Shown: piece by piece, positions 23,539-34,277 of the stretch
How the letters are laid out: each line of letters starts with the position of its first letter
How positions within the stretch are numbered: the stretch's first letter is position 1
Assembly (NCBI GenBank): GCA_029959085.1
Contig: JARWIR010000005.1
Location: 48,672,850-48,736,849 of the forward strand
DNA length: 64,000 nt
DNA from: Nemophila menziesii
Lineage: Eukaryota; Streptophyta; Magnoliopsida; Boraginales; Hydrophyllaceae
Direction of reading: 5' to 3'
Made by a program: the position numbers and the translations under genes
The notes under the pieces: model-generated
Seen by the model: the letters and a program-made list of their open reading frames with translations, nothing else
Told to the model about the DNA's origin: nothing
Database searches by the model: none

Positions 23539-25310
23539 CAAGGATGATGGGAACAACCAAGGGTGATGGGAAATAATTGTTGGTGATGGGACTCAATTGG
23601 GATGATGGGAATTATTGATGGTGATGCAAATTTATTGTTAATGATGGACTCAATTGGGGTATTGGGACTAAATTGTGTTGATGGGAATCATCGGTGGTGA
23701 TAGGGGAATAATTTATTGGTGATTGGACTCAGTTAGGGTGATGGGACTTGAATAGGATGTAATGGGACTCAATTAGGCAGATGGGACTAGAAACACGTGT
23801 TTAAGTCCAATTTACTATCCAAAATCGCATCAATCATTGTATGATGTAAAAACAATCCATTGTGGTGATGGGAGTCATCTAGTAGTGGTCACAATCAGGG
23901 TGATGGGACTTATCAGGGTGTTAGAAAAAATAATCGGGGGTGGCAATTATTCAATGGTGGGACTCAAATTAAGGTGATGGGAATCAATTGGGGTGATGGA
24001 ACTCGAATTAGGTGTTTAAGTACAATTTGATATCCTAAAATCCTATCAAACATTGGATGATTAAAATACAACCCATTGAGTCCCATCATCTAGAAGTGGT
24101 CACAATCGAGGTGATGGGGCTCAACTAGTGGTGGGACTCAATTACTATGATGGGACTCAATTGTAGTTATGGGAATAATTTGGGGTGATGGGACTCAATT
24201 GGGGTGATGGGAATCAACGATTGGACTCATTGCAAATCATCGATGGTGATGGGCATCATCGCTGGTGATGGACTATATTGGGGTGATGGGAAATCATCGG
24301 TGGTGATGGGACTAAATTGGGTTGATGGTAATCATCGGGTGGTGGGGGCCCACCAAGGATGATGGGAACAACCAAGGGTGATGGGAAATAATTGTTGGTG
24401 ATGGGACTCAATTGGGATGATAGGAATTATTGATGGTGATGCAAATTTATTGTTGGTGATGGACTCAATTGGGGTAATGGGACTAAATTGTGTTGATGAG
24501 AATCATCGGTGGTGATAGGGGAATAATTTATTGGTGATTCGACTCAATTAGGGTGATGGGACTTGAATAGGATGTAATGGGACCCAATTAGGCAGATGGG
24601 ACTCGAAACAAGTGTTTAAGTCCAATTTACTATCCTAAATCGCATCAATCATTGTATGATGTAAGAACAACCCATTGTGGTGATGGGACTCATCTAGTAG
24701 TGGTCACAATCAGGGTGATGGGACTTATCAGGGTGTTAGAAAAAATAATCGGGGTGGCACTTATTCAATGGTGGGACTCAAATTAAGGTGATGGGAATCA
24801 ATTGGGGTGATGGAACTCGAATTAGGTGTTTAAGTACAATTTGATATCATAAAATCCAATCAAACATTGGATGATGAAAATACAACCCATTGAGTCCCAT
24901 CATCTAGAAGTGGTCACAATCGGGGTTATGGGACTCATCGGGGGGTGATGGGGCTCAACCAGTGGTGGGACTCAATTACGATGATGGGACACAATTGTAG
25001 TTATGGGAATAATTTGGGGTAATAGGAATAGAATTAGGTGTTTAAATCCAATTGATATTTTGAAAAGTCCCATCAAACATTGGATGATGAATACAACACA
25101 TAGTGGTGATGGAACTCATCCAGTAGTGGTCCTCATCGGAGGTAATAAAAATACAAACCATTGTGGTGATGGAACTTATCAGGGTGTTCGAAAAAATAAT
25201 TGGGGGGTGACACTCATTCAATGGTGGGACTCAAATTGAGATGATGGGAATCAATAGAGGTAATGGGATTCAAGTGGGAATGATGAGATTTGTCCTCTTG
25301 ATGGGATTTA
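23534..25310 (+). repeat. TGATGGGA higher-order tandem array (815-bp unit)
   Basis: Unit 1 is 23534-24348 and unit 2 begins at 24349 with the same order of variant repeats for about 660 bp before diverging (CCCACCAAGGATGATGGG, AATTATTGATGGTGATGCAAATTTATTG, GATGTAATGGGAC, TGTTTAAGTCCAATT). Within a unit the basic words are 15-20 bp variants of GGTGATGGGACTCAATTG. From 25020 to 25310 the sequence becomes the phrase also found at 7.7 and 9.7 kb. The 70-80 codon frames in it are repeat artefacts. Confidence 0.88.
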
Positions 25311-25511
25311 CATGTATTTTACAGGACAAGCAAAAACAACACTGGATGAATAAGACTCATATATACACAAAAAATAACAAAACGTGGATAAGTAATCATT
25401 ATGCAAAGTGGAAGAGTAATCATTATTTTTATTGTTACATAAAAGTGATATTGAGAAGAAAAAAATGTAAAAAACTGTTAATTGTTTATCCATAGAAAAT
25501 TATTCAAACTA

Positions 25512-28293
25512 TCATAACAAGGCAACAGTGCAAGTTGCCCTGTTATGATAAGCAGGTTGCTTGCACTGACCACATATTCTCCTTTTCCGACTATATTCAA
25601 CACCGGAAGGCATACGGTTTTTCTTTGGCCTGCCAGCCATCTTCTTGTACTTGGGGGGAAGAACAATAATCTCAGCAGAATCCATATCCGCATCTTGAAA
25701 AGTTGAAAGAGATGGAATACTTAAAGAATAAGTCTCACGATACTTTGAAGCATGGTAGTATTCATCAACATATGTATACTTAATAGATTTCCGAGATTTT
25801 TCCAATGCACAAACAACATGAACACAAGGGAAACCGGTAATTTGCCAACTGTAGCAAGAACATGTCCGGGCTTCTAAATCAACAGTCACGATGGGATTAC
25901 TTTGAACTTGGAAAACATGATTGCTGCACTATTTCACTACCCATGAACGACAATACTTAAATTGGTAGCATATCTAATATGTGACATGGAAGAGAGAGTA
26001 GATTTGCAAGCTTCTGCTTGAACCAAGCGATCATACATTTGAACCATCAACAAATTACGTATACTATCAATTAACTCTGTCACGGGTAACTCGCGACGAG
26101 ACTTAATCTGATTATTAAAAGACTCAGCAGCATTTGAAGTCATTTCTCCGTATCGTTTCCCTTTAAAAAAAGCATCAGAAAACTGCTCCTTGGGCAAATT
26201 ATCCAAAAACTCTTTTGCTTTATCCTTTCCTGCCTTCAAAAAAGCTGCAACACAAGCATTATACTCTGTTTCATTAACGACATAGGCAATATCATCAAGA
26301 TACGATGCCATGCTTTTAGCAAATCCACCACCACCCTTGCACTTGAGTTTAAGGTTTTTTTTTAGATGGACCATGCAAAAAGCATGAGGTGAATTAGGAA
26401 ATACAGTACGTAATGCTAGCGCAATTCCAGGATGGCGATCAGATACAAAAGTTATCTCTCTATCAGAAACATGTGGATAAAGGAAATTCAAAAACTGAGT
26501 CCAAGTATCACCATCTTCCGTGCGTACAATTGAAAACGCAACAGGAAAAAGTCCTGCAAAATGTAAAAAAAGTATTAACTTAGACATCAAAAACATAATG
26601 ATAAAAAAAATCGAATGACAAAAGAGTTTAAAATTACAAAACTACATCAAAAAAGTATTAACTTAGACTCAATTGGGGTAATGGGAATCAATTGGGGGTA
26701 ATGGGAATAATAAGGGTGATGCCAATGATCGGTGTGATGGGAGTACACCGGTAATGGGTCTCAAATACGGTGATGGGACTCAAATATGGTGATAGGACTC
26801 AATTACTGTGATGGGACTCGATTGATGTGATGGGACTCGATTGCTGTGATGGGACTCGATTGCTGTGATGGGACTCGATTAGTGTGATGAGACTCTATCA
26901 CTGTGATGGGACTAGATTAATATGATGGGACTCGATTAATGTGATGGGACTCAATTACTGTGATGGGACTCGATTACTGTGATGAGACTCAATTACTGTG
27001 ATGGGACTAAATTGGAGTTGTGGGACTCATGGTTGATGGGACTCGAATCAATTGTTTTACTCCCATTAATATTCTAAAAGTCCCATCAAAACATTGGAGT
27101 CCCATCAAATTTAAAATGAGGAAAACATACCGCTATTAGAATCTTTTGCAGTAGCAATGAGTAATACTCCCTTATACTTGTTCTTGAGAAACGTTCCATC
27201 AATAAAGAGCAAAGGCCGACATGAATGAAAACCAGCAAGGCATGCACCAAATGCCACATTACAACTCTCAAAAGTTCGTGTTATAGGATCAACTTGTAAC
27301 GAAACTTGAGAAGAAGGATCAACATCTTTTAATTTGTCAAAATATGGACCAATTCGATTGTATAATAGACCAACATCTCCGTAAAGACATTTTCTAGCTT
27401 TTGTAACTGCAGTATATGCTGCTTTATATGATATATCAAAACCATACGAATCTTTTAGACAGACTACAATATCTGTAGGTTTTGTAGCAGGCTTACTCCT
27501 AATCTCATCCATTATTACTTCCATAACAACATTAGAAGTGAGACGATCAGAAGTCATAGATTGATCAGGTGGCCCACAAGTATGTCCTTTCACAAAAGAT
27601 CGGACATAAAGCTTTGTCTTGGAAATATCAGACACGACATAAACATACCACTTACTCTTTCGATTTTCTATTCTTGCAATAAGCACTTGCCTGAGAAGAA
27701 CTATTGTGCCCAAATTCAAAATCATAACCAGATTCACATGCATACTTACCAAAATTCATTAATACCACCATAATAAACATCACCAATCGACTTCAAACAC
27801 TTATCCCAGTCAACACTTAACAGTACCTTCTTATTACGTTTATGACGCATTTGATCAGTATCACAACGTACATTGTCAACAGCTTGATCAGTAACTTGAG
27901 AATTCTGACTAGTTAATTCATGTGTTGTACGTGAAGAACATGTAGCAGTTGTATACGTAGAACAAGTCCCTAAAGATGTAGAAGTAACTCCAGAAGTAGG
28001 AGCAGATGATGGGATTATTCGAGGAATTACATCAATAATGACATTGGTGGAGGAATTTCAACATTGCGATTAACCAACTACTTTATAATATTATAATCCA
28101 AATCATTAACCATTACACATCCCTGTTGTGTACCATAAGAATACTGATATTCAACAAAAGCATCTTTTAAAACAGGCCAACGCTGATTACAGTAACTCTT
28201 GATCGAATCAAAAGAATCAATGAATTGTAATGGGCAAAAAGAATTATTGTGCGTATTTCTAAACTCAACAAGAACTTGAGACTCCATAACCAA
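25512..28293 (-). pseudogene. MULE (Mutator-like) transposase, decayed
   Basis: Minus-strand transposase in five pieces. 28293-28081 is the N-terminal part (MVMESQVLVEF). About 28040-27750 reads IPRIIPSSAP to DWDKCLKSIGDVYYGG. 27690-27129 is the DNA-binding/FLYWCH-like region ending in LLFIDGTFLKNKYKG (first catalytic D). 26562-25950 has the second D (FVSDRHPGI), H (CMVHLKK) and E (SNAAESFNN). 25889-25512 has the SWIM finger CSCYSWQITGFPCVHVVCAL and a CX2CX4HX4C knuckle. Introns at 27691-27749 and 26563-27128 fit GT-AG. Breaks: TAG at the end of the first piece, a frameshift near 28045, and a frameshift plus TAG in place of CAG between the last two pieces (25890-25960). All DDE residues are still readable. 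In an intact copy it would cut and rejoin terminal inverted repeats in the nucleus. Confidence 0.85.
26770..27016. repeat. 19-bp minisatellite inside the transposase intron
   Basis: Thirteen consecutive units of GTGATGGGACTCGATTGCT-type sequence with very regular 19-bp spacing lie in the intron between the first and second catalytic aspartates of the MULE transposase. Looser copies extend on both sides (26665-26770, 27016-27110). It is the most regular form of the TGATGGGA family in the window. Confidence 0.95.
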
Positions 28294-28296
28294 AAA

Positions 28297-29386
28297 CCTG
28301 AAAAAGGAAAAAGATATAAAAGTTAGTAGAAAATATAACTGTATAACTCCAACAAAACATCTAAATCACATCAATTAACATATAAATCCCATCACGCATA
28401 TAAGTCCAATCACCTATTCAAGTCCCATCAAACATATAGATCTCATCAAGAGACCCCCCCCCACTTAATCCCATCACTAGCGTATAAATCCCATGACTGC
28501 TCAAGTACCATCAAAACATCTAGATCCCATCAGTATAAGGCATCTAGATCCCATCAATACAAGACACCCAAACAAATACACATATAAATCCCATCAATTA
28601 ACGTATAAATCCCAACACGGATATATAACAGCCCATCAATACAGACATCAAAAAAATCCAAACAAATACACATATAAATCCCATAAAAAACCTATAAATC
28701 CCATTGCGGATATAAAACATCCCATCTATACAAGACATCAAAAAATCCAAACAAATAAACCTATAAATCCCATCAAAAACATATAAATCCCATCACGGAT
28801 ATAAAACATCCCATCAATACAAAGCATCAAAAAATCCAAAAAAGTATACATATAAATCCCATCACCTGCTCAAGACATCTAACTTAAATTGAGATAGAAA
28901 TCGCAATACAACAAACTGCAAAACATTATGCAAAAGATTTGTTTTTAGTAAATTGCTCTAAAGGTCCCCATATTATGCAAAAGCCGCACTACAAGTCCCT
29001 AAATTATGAAAACACTGCAAAAAATTAACTACATTTCCTATATAAAGCAAAAAATGCATTAAAGGTTCCTATATTATGCATTAAACATTATTATCGAGCA
29101 AACAAAAACACCTATATACTATCGAAAAATACTCTAAAGATCCAAATTTTATGCAAAATCTGCACTACAGTCCCTAAATTCAGCAAAAATTCACTACAGT
29201 TCCTATATAAATCAAAAAATGCATTAAGAGATTCTTATATTCTGCAAAATGTTATTATCGAGCAATCAAAAACAACAAAAGTGATAATTGGAGAAGTAAA
29301 TATGCAATTTAAGCCGCAAAAAAAAAAAGAATCGGAGAACGAAAATTGGAAAACAATCAAAAACACTGTAAAACTAAAAAAAATAC
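28297..29386 (-). other. 5'-UTR intron of the MULE transposase with TGATGGGA repeats
   Basis: Inferred from the acceptor TTTTTCAG (about 28300) just before the first codon and the donor TTAAG|GTATTTTT at about 29387. Read on the minus strand, 28866-28375 is a chain of TGATGGGATTTATA words in units of about 60-90 bp. The rest (28920-29250) holds two copies of a segment of about 180 bp containing CTAAAGGTCCCCATATTATGCAAAA and CACTACAAGTCCCTAAATT. The same arrangement, a repeat-filled intron just ahead of the start codon, is seen in copies B and C. Confidence 0.55.
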
Positions 29387-29960
29387 CTTAATCGTAGTTA
29401 AACAAGAAGAATAACACGATTTTGGTGAAGAGAACTCTAACACTTGAGGAGAACGAAGAAATCAAGCTGCAATTTAATCAGAAAATGGAGAGAAGAATCG
29501 TGAAGAGAGAGAGAGAACAAATCGGCCATGAATATGAAGTAATCGCAATTCTATGTCTTCGTTCGTGATCGATAGAGAGAGAACAACAATCTTCGTTCGT
29601 GATCGATAGAGAAGAGACAGAGGAAGAGAGAGAAAGCTTGTACATTCGTGTAGATAGAGAGAGAGACAGAGGAAGAGAGAGAAACAAAAAATGAAATGAA
29701 ATAAGCTTTTATAATAATTAGGGTATATATATATTAAGTAATTTGTAGTATATAAAAATAAGTAAGGGTAATTTAGTCAAATAGGCTATTAAATAATTAA
29801 GTTCATGATTTTATTGAGCAGTTTTTTTGTCTTTGATTTAATTGGGCATAAAAAATTATTAGTTTGATTTTTTGGGTCATTTTTGCTATTTTTAAAGAAA
29901 TTTAAATTTAACTTGAAATTATAATAAATATGTATATAAATATTTAATTTTATAAGTAAG
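29387..29960 (-). promoter_or_regulatory. MULE promoter, leader and probable terminal region
   Basis: The minus-strand TATAAAAG box (complement of 29706-29713) precedes a CT-rich leader (29500-29690) with GATCGATAGAGAGA repeats. Outside it, 29760-29960 is AT-rich and contains TTTTTTGGGTCATTTTTGCTATTTTTAAAG, the style of sequence often found in plant MULE terminal inverted repeats. No matching inverted copy was found on the other side of the transposase, so the end of the element is not fixed. Confidence 0.4.
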
Positions 29961-30040
29961 AATTAAGTTTTTTTATTAGTCAGAAATAAATAATATGGTG
30001 AAGACAGAGTGCCTGTCCAAAAAGAAAGTAATGATATATA

Positions 30041-30196
30041 TCCCCCATATACCACCCAAAAGTATACCATTCGTGACGTGGCATGAATTGATTGTGTATA
30101 GATTGTTAATCTATTTATGATTTTTAGCCAAGTAATTCATGCTACGTTATAGGTAATAATTGAATGGTATGATGATTATGGGCGGTGTATATCGAA
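30041..30196. repeat. MITE-like imperfect inverted repeat
   Basis: ATATACCACCCAAAAGTATACC (30047-30068) with a following ACGTGGCATGAATT is mirrored by AATTCATGCTACGT (30134-30147) and GGTATGATGATTATGGGCGGTGTATAT (30166-30192). Together they make a foldable unit of about 155 bp without coding capacity. A further copy of one arm lies at about 62103-62126. Confidence 0.4.
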
Positions 30197-30524
30197 AAAA
30201 GAAGACAAAGGAGTGTATTAAAGATTATGATATGATCTTGACCTAGGTAGCAAATTTAATCCATTTAAAAGTTCCGTTTTACTATTTAGATAGATAAAAG
30301 ATACTGAATAGATTGTAAATCAAAGTAGTTTGTAATCAACAAAATAAACAAAATTTATTGTATCGGCATGAACCAGAAACTAATTTAAAAAAAAGACAGT
30401 AGTGATCAAAGACAATTATTATAACAATATAATAAATTACGAACATAAGAAAATTAGTTACGATTATAATGAAGGTATGGTTCACAAAAGTTAATCACAT
30501 ATAGACTCTCTAACTTTACCCATA

Positions 30525-30869
30525 TCAATTAGACTCATAAGCTCCTACTCTCTTAAGCATTGGCTTTAAATGATGGTTTTGGTGAAGAAACATGACTTCC
30601 TCTTCTCCACCAATGAATAGTCCTCCAATAAACACTGCAGGTATGGTAGGATTGCATCTAAACACAGAAAGAGCCTGCTCAACTAGGTGGCCTCTTGGAT
30701 CTTTATCAAGCTGGATAACTGTTGCGTTAACACCAAAATCATGGAATATCGACATGATATTGCGAGACATGCTACATGAGCTGTTGCTGAAAATCACTAC
30801 TGGCTTCTCACACACGATTGGAGGTATCTCTGGAGGTATATTCGATATTCTAGAGCTGCTATCCTCCAT
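30525..30869 (-). CDS. CC-type (class III) glutaredoxin, ROXY/GRXC family
   Basis: Intact single-exon frame of 114 residues, the normal size of plant-specific CC-type glutaredoxins. These proteins use glutathione to act on cysteines of partners, chiefly TGA transcription factors, in nucleus and cytosol. VVIFSNSSCSMS places the active site at residues 32-35 as C-S-M-S rather than the usual CC-x-C/S, so the second cysteine that defines the class is serine here. The glutathione-binding TIPAVFIGG and the GG-x-x-EVM-x-LH segment are present. The C-terminal ALWL motif that recruits TOPLESS and the end of the typical protein is replaced by GAYESN. A TATAAATA box lies 52-59 bp upstream of the start codon. 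Likely expressed, but with altered catalytic and co-repressor features. Confidence 0.9.
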   Translation of the reverse strand: MEDSSSRISNIPPEIPPIVCEKPVVIFSNSSCSMSRNIMSIFHDFGVNATVIQLDKDPRGHLVEQALSVFRCNPTIPAVFIGGLFIGGEEEVMFLHQNHHLKPMLKRVGAYESN

Positions 30870-30920
30870 TTTAGATAACGATTATAATTGATAGTTTTAT
30901 GAAAGTTGAAGATCGAGACC

Positions 30921-30928
30921 TATTTATA
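30921..30928 (-). promoter_or_regulatory. TATA box of the glutaredoxin gene
   Basis: TATAAATA on the minus strand, 52 bp upstream of the ATG, giving a very short leader of about 20-25 nt. Confidence 0.6.
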
Positions 30929-30959
30929 GGTGAATTCTCTGATCTTTTTAAGGCAATTT

Positions 30960-31660
30960 TATTATAATTAAACTAACTTTTCATAAAACATAATTATTAT
31001 AGAATATCCATCTCATGCATGGATGATTTCCATTGTTAAATATATTATATTACCATATAATATATTATTACCTTATTAGATTAATTTATTTCTATATTAT
31101 ATTTATTTCCCATTTAGCATAGTTTTACCTTTCTAGGTTTTGTTATCATAGTCATCTCTCTATTATGGGTAATTGTCATACGCGGTTAGTTGAGGTACTC
31201 TCCAGAGTCTGTCACCTGTTGTGCCATGCCTGCACTTCCTGGTATGATTGACCTAAATTTAATGCTTTTGTTTGTTCAAGATTTAATTGCTTTATTCAAT
31301 ATGTGAGCTTTGTGTAGTTCAGTTAGAAAATTTGAAATAGAAATATACCTATATAGTAGAATAGCTTCCTGAGATTTGAGCTATGTCAATTGAAAAAGTT
31401 TTGGAGTTTGGATTTGATTCATTGACTCAGGCTAATCAGGTCTAAGTTATGATTATTTGCCTATTTAGCAAGTTTATTTAGATTTAATGGAGTTTGTTGG
31501 TTGAACTTATGATAGTCATGCTCTGTAGTGAACTGGAGCTATCTCATAGACATTTTCAAAGGATTTTATTTGATTTTTAATAACACGATAGTACTGGGAT
31601 TTTATTACTTTTGTAGCTTTTGTTATGAAAAGAGTTAATTGCACCCATTGGTCCCTTAAT
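30960..31660. other. Intergenic, AT-rich; possible further gene debris
   Basis: Mostly empty. Two short splice-flanked frames (LTQANQ ending at 31440, and a CTTCCTG|GTATG exon end at 31242) might be debris of the same source as the NOT1 fragment, but they match nothing I recognise. Confidence 0.3.
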
Positions 31661-31676
31661 TGTTTCGATAGGTGAT

Positions 31677-31940
31677 TTACTCTGAAGAGGAGCGAAAGTA
31701 CAACAAAGATATTACAGTTGGTCTTATTCATATGGAATTGTTGAACCTTGCAGAGTATAATCTTCATATGGACGAAATAGTATGTTTCAGTAAATATTAA
31801 AATTTACCTTTTTTGTTTGATTTATCTTCTTCAGCTAAAAATTACTGACCCATTGTTTTTTGATATATGCAGACTGAGTTTGCTATTTCTCTTATTCAAA
31901 CTTTGGTGAGCTACATACCCTTGTTGATGCTTTAGCAAAG
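31677..31940 (+). pseudogene. NOT1: NOT1 (CCR4-NOT scaffold) gene fragment
   Basis: Two exon-like blocks. 31677-31790 is preceded by TTTCGATAG and followed by GTATGTTT. It encodes ITVGLIHMELLNLAEYNLHM, matching the conserved LLNLAEYN-x-HMAKL helix of the CCR4-NOT subunit NOT1. 31872-31940, after an ATGCAG acceptor, reads TEFAISLIQTLV and, after a frameshift, LVDALAK, the next conserved NOT1 segment. The linker that normally joins them (DGGRNKAA) is missing. NOT1 is over 2000 residues long, so this is a tiny duplicated piece, ending where the DUF247 fragment begins. Confidence 0.65.
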
Positions 31941-31959
31941 GTAAGATCTTTTTTGCTTA

Positions 31960-32556
31960 AATTTAATAAGGATTTGTCACGCGCCAACTCTGCCGAGACA
32001 ACCTCCTGCAGATCGTACCAAATTGATCGCGATGTTAAATGCAACACAGCTTGAAGGATTTGGTATGGTGATTAAGCCTAGTAAGAGTACTATAAGATAT
32101 TCAAGAGGGAAATTAGAAATCCCGAAAATGAAGATCAATGATAAGTCGGAGACTTTACTAAAAAATCTTATAAAATTTGAATTGCGTGAGCATCAATACG
32201 ATTCTTACATTATAGATTACCTTTATTTTATGGATGGAGTTATAGATACGGCTAAAGATGTTGATATACTTGTCCACAATGAAGTGATTGAAAATTATTT
32301 GCGTGATAGTAAAGCAGTGGCGACTCTTTTCAACGGGATTACAGCTGAAGCTACACTGTTTACTCCAAATTACTATTACTATGGGATATGTGAAAAGCTC
32401 AATGCCTATTGCAAGGTTAAGGTTAATAGGTGGTGGGTGGCTTTGAAACGTGATTATTGTAGCTCACCGTGGATAATTGCTTCCACAATTGCCGCTGTAA
32501 TATTGCTTGTGCTTACTTCAATCCAAACTATAGTCTCGATAATATCAATCACTTGA
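31960..32556 (+). pseudogene. DUF247 (UPF0481) protein, 3' half only
   Basis: An open frame of about 198 codons with no plausible upstream start (first ATG 32032). It holds the C-terminal half of a DUF247 protein: GKLEIPKMKINDKSETLLKN, NLIKFE, then YLYFMDGVIDTAKDVDIL, YCKVKVNRWWVALKRDY, and a final hydrophobic segment (about residues 170-195) that would anchor it in the plasma membrane. Family members are about 400-450 residues, so the first half is lost. Its start is fused to the NOT1 fragment, which suggests both arrived as pieces. The frame is open, so truncation is probably the main defect. Function of DUF247 proteins is mostly unknown; some act in self-incompatibility. Confidence 0.7.
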
Positions 32557-33859
32557 TCGAACACTTCGTGTAACATGTTGTTGAAGTTATATTTCTGTAT
32601 TTCGATTGTTTGTCTGTTTTTATTTGATCCATTTATTGATTGGCCTTAAACTATAATGTTATTTATTCTTCGATTACAATGACTAATTCTATATTATGTC
32701 GATTTAACTTGGACTTACCACTTACAGTGTAACTTTTCAAAACAAAAATAGAGTACTTAAACATATATTTATAGAAACTACCATAGTTGACTAAAGGGGT
32801 GAAGTATGCAACAAAACGACATGAACCATTCATGCTCGGAAGCTCAAAGTTAGTAAGAGAAATGCTTCCATTTGAACCAAACTACGGCTAGCTAGCAATC
32901 ATGTAAACACTTATAATTACTTATACAAGAGCTCAAGACATTCGTTCTTTGATGATATCATCTCGATTCGTGCTCATTCTTTAACCATTGGGAGTATTCA
33001 TACTAAATTGGTATACCATCGAGGGACGGCTTGCTCTTCTATCATGTCGATTCGGTATATATCTATCAATAATTAGCTACTCATTTTTAGCTACATTACA
33101 TGGGTATTTATAAGTCAATATAAGATACGATCTTTATTCTAAGAATCAGAATTAGCTAAAACCGTCTTGAATTTGGCACTCTTTTATCACTTAATTACTT
33201 GAAACTATAGGTGCACTTCCAAAGCATCGTCTACACATTTTTGCCCACACACCGTTATGCATAGCAGTTTTGTTTTAATGTTTACCTCTACTTCCGAAAG
33301 TTCTGCCTTGGATATATCCGAGGTATTGCTTAAACACTAGAGGGACAATTCATATCCATCATCATTAGCAACTAGAAGCACCATCAATGGTGGATCCTTG
33401 CTTCAACCAATAAGATCAAGATCTATATTGCGTTTTCTGCCTCCACAACAATTTTTTGCAATTTTGATAGTTTACACGAACATTTAGTAATTTTCCAAAA
33501 TCTAAAATTTAATTAAGGAGTTAACGAATTTCATTAGATACAATACTCTACAAGAGACTGTTGAGATCTGGAGGTAATATAATTTGCTAGAAATACAAAG
33601 TAATTATTATTTTAAATTAGTCAAAGTAGCGGGTGAAATAAGATTTGGTGGCACTATTTAAAACTAATGCCACGTGTACTTTTTTTAAAACTACTGTTTG
33701 GTGGTAACTAAATGTAACATAATCACTAAAAACAGTAGTTTTGTAGTGAACGTAACTAATTTTTATTTTTATTTTAAAGTTGAGGGTGGGCTTAAGCCCA
33801 CCCAGCCAATAGCATCCGCCACTGACTCTTTATATATATACTTCCTACATTCTTATTCT
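32557..33859. other. Intergenic; one GC-rich palindrome
   Basis: No gene. A perfect 20-bp palindrome (GGGTGGGCTTAAGCCCACCC, 33784-33803) stands out in AT-rich surroundings, followed by CCAATAGCATCCGCCACTG, wording I associate with transposon ends. A TATATATA run at 33832-33840 may be the promoter of the NAC gene downstream. Confidence 0.4.
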
Positions 33860-34277
33860 TCACATAATCTAGGAGGAAGAAATTGGTAAAACACTTTTTT
33901 TTTGAGTTCTTTCTTTTTTGTTTCCAAAATATATAATAGATTAAAATATATAGTTACTTTTAGATTTCGATTATTTTGTTGATTAAACTGAACGTTTTTC
34001 ATGCCTAATATAGAGTTGGAATGAAAAAACGAATGATGAATGGAATAGTACAATAAGGAGTCGAACAACTTGTTATTCTTTTTAGTTACAATAGATATAT
34101 GTGTTTCTGTATAGGACGTGATTTGTTGTCAAACAAGAGTATTGAAATAATTCTATTATTTTATTGATAGGAAACGACCAAATATACCAGTTTTATTATT
34201 ATCTTTTAACCGACAATAGATTGTTTTGCAGGTTTAGGAATTAATATATAGAAGAGCAAAAGAGCAAAAGAGCAAAG

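Noticed and set aside
23534..25310. CRISPR-like regular repeats
   Set aside because: Units are 15-20 bp, degenerate, with no unique spacers of constant length and in a plant genome; this is a minisatellite.
29478..29687. 69-codon minus frame rich in Ser-Leu
   Set aside because: Translation of the CT-rich leader in front of the MULE transposase.
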